Of a DNA stretch of 60,000 bases, positions 36,901 through 48,900 are shown in pieces. A program made the position numbers and the translations under genes. The notes below the pieces were generated by a model. The model was given only the letters and a program-made list of their open reading frames with translations. It ran no database searches and was not told the origin of the DNA. The DNA lies in NCBI RefSeq assembly GCF_964355755.1, contig NC_092672.1, positions 28,518,501 through 28,578,500 on the forward strand. The letters are read 5' to 3'. The stretch comes from Antedon mediterranea. Lineage: Eukaryota > Echinodermata > Crinoidea > Comatulida > Antedonidae. Position 1 is the first letter of the stretch; every line of letters begins with the position of its first letter.

Positions 36901-39900
36901 CGACAACTAATATTTGGTCATAGTGGAGGGGAGTTTATTCAAGGATGTAAAGTAGAATGAGTTATAATACCTTCTTGTACTGACAAATCCATTTAAAAAT
37001 TGCATTTGGTCAGCCCACTTATACTTTCTAAGCTTTCCAGCCAGTCCCTGCCCACTGCGACTCATTTGTCCAACTTTTCTTAAGTATGCAACATAGGCAT
37101 CCTTGATATTTGTAAACTTCTTAGATAATATTTGACCTGAAAAAAGGGGATGTTTATAAAATAAAAATGTTGCAAGCAATACTGTTGGGATAATTTGATA
37201 CAGTATATAACTATTGATAAATGACATGGCAATCAGTTTCTGTTATATTTATAGATACAGCTTTAATAAAGTTGTTTTATTGAACACAATGTAAACAAAT
37301 TTTGCCATATTTTTTTTTTGTCCATGCTACTACAGCATTTTTAAAACAATTTATCCAATCCAAGTACATCATCATCAATCATTGACCAACAAAATATATA
37401 TAATATTACTGTATGTGTAAAGAGTTACATCTATACAGTCAAACAATTTTGATAAGTCAAGCTTAATTTACTGTTTTATACATAATTTAATACATAACAC
37501 ATTAAGGTCAAACTGAGAGGCTTACCAGATTCAACTCCAACTTTAATAGCAATTTCATCCCACACATCATTTTTATGTCGAACATCTTTGTATCGCTTGT
37601 CTGACAGATCATATAGGACGCTATTCTTTTCCACTTCTATGATTAGTTGTTCAGTCTGTTCTTCTGTAAGAGCCATTTCTAAATAATAACGGTAGTTTAA
37701 AAAATATATTAATTGAATAGAAAGGTGTATAGTACTAGGTACCTAACTATATAACTTGCTACCAATACTTAATACTCAATTATTATTATTGCACTTGTCT
37801 TTTGTCAAACTCAGTTGGGATAAGCAGAAGGAAGACTGAAAATTAAACCCCCATCACTTATGAAAAATATATAGGCCAAGGTTGTTGTTTGGGAGGGATT
37901 AAACCAAAAAAGAAAGAATAAAAAAACATTTGTTTTAAAATCAAAGACACTAGGCCTAGGGTATAGCCTAGGCCTACTAGAAATAATTTAGATAAGCAGG
38001 ATTATCATTTTATTTAACAAAGGTGGTCTATCCAGATGGCTGAAGCTGATCATTAGAGACCCTCACTAACCTAGCCTACTTACAATCGTCAATATAATAA
38101 TTCCTAGGCTAGTCAATAAAAACAGTTGACATAAAAATAAATCAGGCCTCATAGGCCCTAAATAAAATATCGGCCATATCAGATCACAAAATAATATTAA
38201 TAATTAATAAAAGACATCAATTATTAACAAGTAGCCAGGGGGGCCTATCTATAATCTAAATAAGGCCTCTAGCTAGGCTAGCCTAGGCTAGGCCTAGCCT
38301 AATAATAGTTATAATAATTCTATTCGCAGTAACTAGCCTAGGCTAGGCCTAACTTAGCCTAGGCCCCTAGCTAGGCCTAGCCTAGTTTCCTTGTTAAATT
38401 TATAAAAAAACATTAGGCATATTAGGCTAGGCCTAGTTAGGCCTACCTCTAGCTAGGCTATAGCCTACCTTTTTTAGATACAGAGCAGAGACGAGAGTAC
38501 AAAGTCAAGCGGGATGTAGGCCTAGAAGCGACCCAATGGTATAACTAAATTAATAACTAACTAACCTAGGCCTAATGCTAGGATGAAAACAGCGCGCCTA
38601 CCGACCTACCGTCTGATGATGGTTGCATGGAGATCAGATCGCGCACTAACTACTAGCCTATAGCGTACTGCTAGCTGCTGTAGCTAGCAGGCCTAGGCTA
38701 GACCTACACTAGCCTAGTTAGTAACTAACTAGTATTAATAACAGAAATATACTTATCTTAATAATCTAAAGTATGATTCCAGCTAATTGCAGGATACGGC
38801 TATGCTTTAAAAAAAACAATTGTTCGAGCAAATAACACTAAAAAAGGAAAGGGGCTCCACCAAAATTCACGTCGCACATTGATTTTATGATCGTGGCGCG
38901 GAAAAGAGCAGACAACCTCTCCTCCTCCTCGCAAGAAAGGTCATTCATGCTCGCTTTTGATTGGTCGAAAGAAAAAAATCGTACGATTTCAGAAAAGAAA
39001 TGGCTTCGTGATCCATCGCTACGAATTCGGAGCCCGAATCAGGTACGGATTCAAATCGTACGAATTTGATGTGAACGACCTTATGCTTTACCACTGAACC
39101 CATTTTCCACGATAATTTTCTCAGGCCACCGGACCGAATCCGGGCGCGATGTGAAAGCAGCTTTAATCTGGACATTGACAGGATTCAAACACAGGACCAT
39201 TAGACCCTGTGTAATCATGGTGCTGGTTTGAGGTACCGTTTTGACGCCCACTGAAGGCAAAATGCATTCACCAATTTGATTGGTAGGCAATCATCTTAAC
39301 CACAACAACACTACAATTATTTAAATATAATCCTGTTAAAGTTCAAATAATCGCACAGTTCTTATTTAAAGCTTTGTCTACACTAGTTAGAGTTAGTGAT
39401 ATGCCCAAATGTGGTAGTGATATGACATCATCATGTCCATATATGGGCACATCACATTTTTTGTCATATCAAGTTTGATAGTGTAGACAGAGGTTAAGCT
39501 AAATTATGGAGTTAGATTTTATAGCTAGGCCCAATGGATTTACACTGTCCATACAATTTTAAAGCTCAGGTACAGGCATGAATTTTAAATATAATATTTG
39601 GTTAATTGTACATAAATCAAATATTTGTAACAGAAATCAAGACGAAAAATCATGAATTTCCCTTAATATGGTCAAATACAAAATTTGGCAAAACTGTTCC
39701 ATAAAAACCAAGAAGACTTTTTCAGTAGTTAGGTAGTTAACCTAATGTAATAACATGTCTAGTGACTCCCTAGACGGTGAAAAAAGATGGTTGATATACG
39801 GTGGATAACTTTTGCTATAGCATGAAAATAAAAATCTTAAGTTGAATAAAAATATCAGAAATGTAATATTAAAGTTATATTACCTATATTTAGTCATCTG

Positions 39901-42900
39901 ATAACATTTTTTACCGTGCACCGTTTATTTTTCATAGCTTTTTAAAATTCCTCTCTATTTACCAAATTTGTGTACAAAAGAATAGAGATTTTACTGTGTA
40001 ATTTGAACTATCCCCTCACTGATAAGAAAGTGCTTATTTTCAACAAGCTCGTGTAACACAAATAAAATCCCAAAAATTATGAAACATAGGGAAAACTATA
40101 GATCGATAATTATTGGAATGTATGATCAAAAGAAATGTTTTTCCCGCACCTGACCTTTAAGGCTTTATGATTCTTTCTTATTAGGACTTTAATTGTATTT
40201 CTTGCTGAAATTGTCTGTAAAATGATATCAGTGTGAATGTGACATCATTCTTTTACATAACTTCCTTAAATATCTATTACTATCTTTCTTTCTGTCAAAT
40301 TTGTTTTGTTTTAAATTAATTACGATTTGCTTCCTGTTGTAATAGTGTATTTATTATTCAAATTTTTAATTGAAGTTTCCCAATAATTAATTAAATTAAG
40401 TTAATAGTATAGAATACGTACTGTACAGTTTAAATATAATCAATTTAATAATAAATTTAATTATGTATTAAATTCTTTTTAACTATGGTGGCAAAAAAAC
40501 TACCTAAGTGTCTAATACATTTTTGGATATTACATATTTGCCTTAGATGTAGCCCCATGAATTTTGGTAGTGCGTTAGATTTAATTTCTTTAAACATAAA
40601 AGTATATAAATTGAGAGTTTCATAATGTACTCATTTCTGTATAGTTACATCGTGAATTGCAAGTTTATTGACCTCTACCTTCCCGCACGTAAAGCTTACA
40701 GATTCTCGTAATCTTTACATTTGCATTATCTCGTTAGAATTCATACCGTATCCTGTGTCGCGTCATGCAATGCAATGATTATCTAACATATTTTTTCGTA
40801 ATATCCTGAAATTAATTTTACCAATTGAGCTAAATAGTCCATTTCCAGTACTAATCAATTCTAACAATCAATTAAGACCTCTTCCCGTGACCTTACGTCA
40901 CTTTCATTCTTTCTTCGTATACTGTCGGTTTATGTTATGGAACTTAATGTGCTTTAAAGGACTTTACTAAATTCTAGCTTTTTAAGCTGTGCAGGTGTTT
41001 AAAACTAAGTTTAAATACTATATAATATGAACGTATACATATTTGGTATGTATTTGTTATTTTTAAGCTATAAATATATATAGGTCTGTTTAAAGGTTTT
41101 TAGGGTGAGATAGGTGTCTGTAGATTTTAACAAGCCCAAACTAAAATGTTTGTTTTTTGTAAACAAATCGTTGTTTTCGCTTGAGCGAGTCAATGATTTT
41201 TCAAAGAAAACTTGTATAACTGATCCCATTTTAAGGTTAAATCGATGCATGTTTTTTTTTTCATTTGTTCAACTTCTTTAACAAGCTGTATTTTAATAAG
41301 ACTAAACATAGTTTCTATTATTTTTCATAGGATGCGTCAATAATTGCCACAACAACAGTTACTATGCCGCCCTCTGGACCAATAACCGCTGCAACACGCA
41401 TTGAAACGATACCATCACCGCAGAAAACAATACAGACACGATCAAAACCTGTAGTTGAAAATTTGAAGTTACATAGAGGTAATGAATGAAAATTTTTTAA
41501 TTTGCCAGGTGGAGAAATACAGTATCTATCCCCTTCTTTGATAACATAGAGAAATACAACCCATACCAACCACACCTATTGTTTGTTCCCTTAATTGTCC
41601 CTTTAATAGAGGTTTTACTGTATCTTAAAACATTATCAAACTTTAATATGTGACAAAAAATGAGATGTGCCCATATATGGACATGATGGTGTCATATCAC
41701 TACCATATTTGGACATATCAATTTTTGTCAATCTAGTGCAGACAGATCTTTAAAGAGAGGTTCATTCTTTGTTTTTGATTTTATTGCCGTTTTTGTTACT
41801 GTTTTTCATTTTTCCAGACCAGATTCACCATTTTTAAAATGTTTTTAAAAAATACGTTGATTATATTATAGTCTGGTATTCCCTTCATTTTGAATACAAT
41901 ATTTGTCCCATTGTCAGTTTATGATACAAATTTTAATTCCCCAAAGTAATGATATTTAAGATATTGTTAATTTTGACCTCATTAATATTCATAGGTTTTT
42001 TATACTTCCTAGGTCATGATGATAGTGATGACTCATTTTGGGGAGCCCCTGAAAACCAACATCTGAAAGCAGCGCTGTATAAATCTCCTGCACCGAAGTC
42101 GCCACCTGTGCACAGCCCACAAAGCGTTCCTTCACAGAGTCCGAAGAAGTCACAGCGCCCTCACACGTTTGTGACAAAGACGGTTATTAAGCCAGAATCA
42201 TGCAACCCAGTGAGTAAAGATTTTTAAAGATGGTTTTCATTTTCAGAATATAATTTAAATTCTTTATTCAAACGATTGGTCGTGCATTTAGAGAGCAATA
42301 AAGGAACATAATCTTAAGCTCTGTCTACACTATCAAACTTTATGTGACAAAAAATGTGATGTGTTCATACAGTACAGATAAAAACTACTGCAACATTTGC
42401 CACGCGTAGGTAACGTAGTCTACGCGTGGCGGTTGCGTGGCGTAGCATTCGTAGTGCGTAGGCTACGCGTAGCATTCGTAGCCTACGTTGTGATCAACTG
42501 TGTGTGGGAATTCCCCAAACTCAACTGTGTACAAGGAAGTACATCGTCGACGGCTAAGCAGACTACGAAAAGTTCGAATAAATAGAAATGATACGATTGT
42601 TTCGCCAATACAATAATATCATCATCATTATTAAACATACTTTATAGCAATTAAAATTGCTCAAAGCCTAGGCTAGACGCGAAAAGTCTAATTAACTAGG
42701 CCTACTGCTGACTGCTGTACATTCACCATCGCCGGCCAGGCAGTAGTGTACAAAATGAATTGATGACGGGCCGTTATTATGACTACCTTCCATAGTATTA
42801 GTATTTAGTAGTAGGCCTAAAATTGCAAGTTAATTTTTTATAAGTAATTAATACAGTACTCAGTATGTTTCATTTAAACAAAAAATATCCAGGTTTGAAA

Positions 42901-45900
42901 CTGTCGTAACTGTACATCAAACTCCATTAATATTAGCTATTGTAACAACCTGCAGCAGAGGATCGGTGTGGAGGGTCAAGTTACAGGTCGTTTAGAACAT
43001 CGTCATCAGCAGAGAGGAGGAGGATCGGAGGACACATAACATGTGCTTGCCTGATCTTGTTGTTTTGTTTTTTTTTAGTCATGCGCGATAATAGTAGATA
43101 GTATTTAAATAAATGTTATTTTAGTTATAAATAAAAATAAATTATAATTAACATTTTAGGGTTAGGAAATATGCAAGACTTTATTTAATAAAAGTTGAAC
43201 TTCACTAAATTGAAGGTTAAAATCAAAACATAAAAGTACAGTTCAGAGAGAGTATCCATCCGCGGATCATAAACATGTGGATATAAACACACTGGGCGAA
43301 TGAATTACGAATGGAGTGATCCGTCTCTATTTCCGTTGGAACAAAAATAATATCTTATTTGTATTCTATTAATTTGACATTTACAGTAATTAAACAATTC
43401 ATATTATCCCATAGTACTAAATAAGCGTAATATTTCATTTAAACGCATTTTTAAAACGAAACATCGTTCATTATATAGCCTAGTAAACAAACATAGTTCA
43501 GACAGTAGAGAGTTGTACTGCGCGATACAAACACGTGGGTAAACAGCAGCTTCACGGCGAAAACTGTCGTATCGAGGAAATATCCTTCTGTCACCTAGGC
43601 TATACCACATTATTTCACATTTTCACGCCATGTACATCGTATTTAACGCTTGTACACAGTATGGATTATCATACAGTACTACTACTAAGTAGGCCTATAA
43701 GTACTATAGGCGTACCACATATTTTAAAATTAAACTGTCGGTAGGTACGCCGGTAACCCTACCTTTTTAGCTAGCTAGCTAGGCCTAGCCGGAGGCCATT
43801 TCACACAAACAGACGACGACCGCCGTACGTTGGCCGATCGGTGATAGATGTAAACTTGTTCTTCTTTCATAAAAATAAATGTCCCATTTTAACACAACCA
43901 ACACACAGTAATTAATACTAATATTAATACATTTATTATTACTTCACAGTAATTAACTCGCATTTTAAAATTGATGAAAACTAGTATTCAAATTCGTTAA
44001 CAAATTCCGTGTGTGGTGCAGCAGCACAGTACACAATAATCTGAACATTGGAATTTCCCCTCCTAGCTCTCGCTTCGTAGGCTACGCGTAGACTACGCGT
44101 AGCATGTTAGCTTGCGTAGATTACGCCACGCGAAACCTCTGAAGTTGCCACGCGTACGAAACGTAGTCTACGCGTCCAAATGTTGCAGTATTTATTATCT
44201 GTACTGTATACGGTATAGCCAAGATGATGTCATATCACTACCCTGTTTGGGAACTTAATACTTGGCAAATTAGTTTGATAGTGTAGACAGAGCTTTAACT
44301 GAAGTTTACAAACACAGTAGAACACCTTATTAAATGAACATGTTCAAGGTGTCCCTGAACAGGGTTTGAAGAGAGTACAGGGCTGCAAATTAACTTTTTT
44401 ACTTGGTAGCACTATCAAATTTGTATGATGGCTCATAATAATTTTTGGTAGCACCACCAATTTTTTTAGTAGCACCTTTTCATCGACAACAACCCCCTTC
44501 CCTCAAACCCCATCCGCACAGATCTGTTTTTAGTTTAGTTGGGGGTGGGGGGGGGGAGGTATAAAAATAAAATAAAATCCCCCTTCCCCCCCCCCCCCCA
44601 GCGCTTGGGGGGGGGGGGGGATTTTTAAGTAATTATAGGTTGTTTCAATCGATTTCTGAGCACATAAATTGGGTTATGCACATTTTAGGCACTGGTACTG
44701 ATGCGCCACTTATATTCACGCAAGATTTATTCTTTTTACGGTACGGAAAGAAATTACTGCTTTGTATATACGCGTAACCTTTCGTAGCCTACGCGTAAAT
44801 AGACCGTAGGTCATTGTTCTCTAAACGTATCCTGCAATTTACAAAGTATTGTTCGTTGCCTACGATGTATTGTTTATGATAATATCTACGCGTCGATACA
44901 CCAATGCCATCGCCTTTAGGAGAGCATGAACAATGGAAACAAACATGTATTTGTTGGCTAATTAAAATCCTAGTAGAAGACGTTAATTTTTGTAGCCGCC
45001 CTACACATCGGTTGTCCTAATTTGGCAGGACATCCGCCGACGAGACGACATCGGGCCCGAGGCCCTCAACTCACGCAGAGAGAGTTTCGGCGGCCTACAT
45101 GATTCAATCCGGCCATTCAATCCTACCTTGGTTTAGCGAATTATAAAAACAACAACACCTTGGCTAGGACGCAAACAAAATATATGCAAAATAAATATAT
45201 ATTCCATGTTAAGATTTAACATAGGCCTTTGTAAATTATTATTACGATAAAAGGCCCGACCAGAATTTGGAGGGAAAAAACGTGCGAATCGTGGGAACAG
45301 TTTATAGAGCTGTATTACGTTTCATGTGACGCAAAATTCAGGTACAAGTACTCTGTTTTGTAGCCACGTGGTAAAACAGAGTATCGCGTTTCATGACATG
45401 TGACCAGAAAACTAGGTCTGTATTAATTACGGTCTTCTGTCGGCAGTCTTTTTGAGCGACCGATTGAACGTTCTGATACTATATTTAGAATGAATTGTTT
45501 ACGATCTTTTTGTTTGCATGTTTTTGGATCGACTGGACGTTCGCTATATTATTGTTATTAGTTGGCATAGTTCATTGTGTTGGATCGTGTCTCGTATACG
45601 TTTACATTGTAGGAAATTTATATTCACCGTTGTTGAGAGTAAACAAACACACACGAATGAAACATTACGAATAAAAAATATTATATTATATATTTCTTAG
45701 TAATGTACAAATTGGTCCTCCTCCGCCAGTCAAAATTCACACATTAAATAATAATTTTCACACCTTGTTACTTACTATAGAACATCGTAACCTACAAAGC
45801 CAACAACGTAGCCTGTTTTATCTACGAAGCTACTTCGTAGGAAAAGCTGCGGTATTTTCTCTGATATATAATTTTCGATAATCAGAATCTGGAATAAAGT

Positions 45901-48900
45901 ATTAAATCTACTGATAAACAATACTGCTGTTTAATCTATATAATGAATAGATATTATTATATATATCATTAATTACATTATTTAGTAATCATGATATAAC
46001 CATTATACTGCCTAAAAAATGCTGATGGCTGCGCGGCGACAATCCTTAGTATCTGCCGCGCCCGCCCTGGCTAACTTCTGTGTACGGCGGTACAATTGTT
46101 TTTTTATATTCCTTCTTTAAAACAAACGGAGGTGATTTTCCACGAGGTTTGTGTCGTCCGCGCGTCACACTGTGCTGTGTATTTGGTGTCCTTTTGTGTG
46201 ATTGGGTAAGGCAGCATACAATAAATGGACGAACTTCCAATCACAACAAGTGTAAAATGTTTAGGGGCTTTGTACGCTTGAATGAACCTGACTCCTTTGC
46301 GGCGGCGGTGACTAGTGGAAACTCCTGAGCCTTCCGTAGAGTAGAGAGAGATTAAATTACAACACAGTTAAATAGGGAAAACACACCTGACTTCAATTTG
46401 AAACAACTCGCACAAGCAGACGATCTTGTCGCGCTATGCGCGACCTATTCTGTTGCTTTAGTCGCAAACAGAAAAATTAGGTCGCAAATGCGACCAAATA
46501 CCCCTTAATTTGCAGCCCTGGAGTAGAGTCATATTGTCTGTTGTTAGCTTCAAGAGAAACTGAAATTATTCAAATTCACCCTGGATGTTTATTGTTCAGG
46601 AGGGTTTTTAAGAGGGGCATTTTTTCGAAGCATTTATTTGTTTGGAAAATGCAACCCAATTAATACCAAAAGTGATAAAAAAAAAATACAGTAAGAATTG
46701 TATCAAAATGCTTGGTAAATTGTGGATCTGAACTCTACTACAAAGCATTTTGTAATACAATATTGTGTGTATATGGATAAAGTTTATTCAAATAAATATT
46801 CTACAATATGGTTTATTTATATTTTTCATAATATTATCAGAAAGAAAAACAGTGCGTTTGCTATAAAATTAGAATTTCTAAAATTAATTTCTTTATATAC
46901 AGACTTTATTCTGACCTTTGATTTTCAAGTAAATTGAACATCAATTTCCTCTTTGTAATTTTTGCTGACTAACTTATCTTTTTTTTACAGTGTGGCAAAA
47001 GGATAAAATTTGGAAAATATGCATTGAAGTGTAAAGGTAATGTACTTGAAATAGTACTAATTAATGTAGTAGTTAATTTTAGATTACTTGTCACATATTG
47101 CCAGTAGCTGGTTTAGTCGGTGTCCTACTAGATAGTCCACCAAAGTACATCATAAGATCACGATTAGATAAGAAAGTGTTGCTGAGTTAATTTTGTTGAA
47201 ATAAAAGGTATTCGACCAGAATTAACATTTGGCCCTAAAGCTTGGTTCCCACGTAAGGGCGTAGCGCAACATAAGTGATTTGACTAATCACAAGCGATGG
47301 ATTATACAAACAGTGGCTTGTCATTGGCCACCTTTGGGATCCAATAAATTGTCCTCTTAATAGGGATTGGTCATAGTGTTCAAAACATATATTGCTCTTT
47401 GTTTGTTGAACACTGGAAAGTTTCTCATTAATGTGTGTTTCTCTAATAGGGAAGTCACAAAGGAGTACTGTACTGTTGATGGGTTTAAACCCTATTATTT
47501 TTGTTATACTTAAAAAAAAGAACAAAGTATCCCCTTAAGCGTGGTTCCCACTAGCAACGCAATGCAAGGACGTAACGCAACGCAAGTGAATTGACCAAAA
47601 AGCGATGGCTTATTCGCTTGTGATTGCTAACTGTCTATAACTTCGCTTGTCATTGGTTAAAACACTTGCGTTGCGTTTTACGTCCTTGCGTTACATTCTA
47701 GTGGGAACCAAGCTTAAATAGGGGGTTGGTCATAGTGTTAACATATATTGTTCCTTACTTTTTTTTATGGGAAATGTACCTTGAATAGTTGTGTGTAATG
47801 GATTTCTATGTAAATAAAAATTGGTTGCATCACAATTAACTACATTCAGAGTATGAAACAAAACTAGAGTGCTTTATGCATGATTTTATAGTGTTATTGA
47901 ATACATAAATTTATTTTCAAGGAATATTTAAAAACAACTAATTAACAAAATATGTTTGTTTTTAGATTGCCGAGCAGTCTGTCATCCAGATTGTAAAGAT
48001 ATGGTAGCATTGCCATGTGTTCCAGCAGCCAGTACTCCAGGCAAGAAACTGTCTAACGCTTTGAGTGATTACGTGCCAACGTCAAGTCCACTAGTGCCTG
48101 CCATTGTGGTGAGTAGATTTTTATACCCCTTTCACACCAAAAGCAAAACTCCAGAGACACTTTGGAGTTAACGTCCCAGTGTTTTGGTGTTATAATACAG
48201 TTATATGTACACTCAAGACTTTCCGTTTGTTTAAACTGTAGTGAAAAGCTCTGTCTAACCTATCAAACTAGTTTAACAAAAAAAGTGTGATGTGCCCAAA
48301 TATGGTCGTGATATGCCCAAGTATGGTAGTGATATGCCCAAATATGGTAGTGATGTTATTTCATGTTACTCTTAGGTTCATTGCATCACAGAAGTTGAGC
48401 GTAGAGGCCTTATGGAAGAAGGTATCTACCGTGTACCTGGATCAGATAAAGCAATCCGAGAACTTAAAGAGAAGATTCTTAGAAGCAAAGGAAATCCACA
48501 ACTGGTATGTCAACTGGAATATTTTTTTTTTATACCATGTAATATGTGCGCTTAGGTTGACAATAAAATCAAGGCATTAGACACATGGTTGACCTTGTTG
48601 ATAAGACACAATGATTTTAATGCACTCCATAGTCTCCACTTCTAAAGACTATCAGCATGGTTAGAAAATATTAATTTACATGCACGATTGACCATGCCTA
48701 TAGAAATTACATGCATGGTTTGCCGTGCCAATAGTGTCAACAAAATAGAAACTACTAATTTAGACCCAAAGTTAACCATGCTTTATAGAAAACTTTTGAT
48801 TACATTCAGGTTGATTGCGTGGATAGCCTTATCCAATGGGAACTAGGTGTGATTTTTTACTAGGCAGAAAAGAATAAAAATGTGAAAGCCTACAGTGTTT

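Larger units (their letters stand above)
33358..39162. mobile_element. Autonomous PIF/Harbinger transposon, apparently intact
   Basis: 5805 bp inside RACGAP1 intron 5. The left end begins AGCTGCTTTCACATCGCGCC and the right end is its inverse (GGCGCGATGTGAAAGCAGCT), the match running about 35 bases. TTA at 33355-33357 and 39163-39165 is the target duplication expected of this superfamily. Inside are a transposase gene on plus and a MADF/BESS gene on minus, converging, both open. A second terminus-like motif (GCGCTTTCACATCG) lies at about 33423. Nested inside are a TTAA element (35785-36209) and MITE A6 (36213-36354). About 1 kb before the right end is packed with AGGCCTAG motifs. Confidence 0.95.

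Noticed and set aside
46080-46328. 82-codon plus-strand frame inside the hAT-like element
   Set aside because: No hAT transposase motif, unusual composition, and overlapping open frame on the other strand; probably chance.
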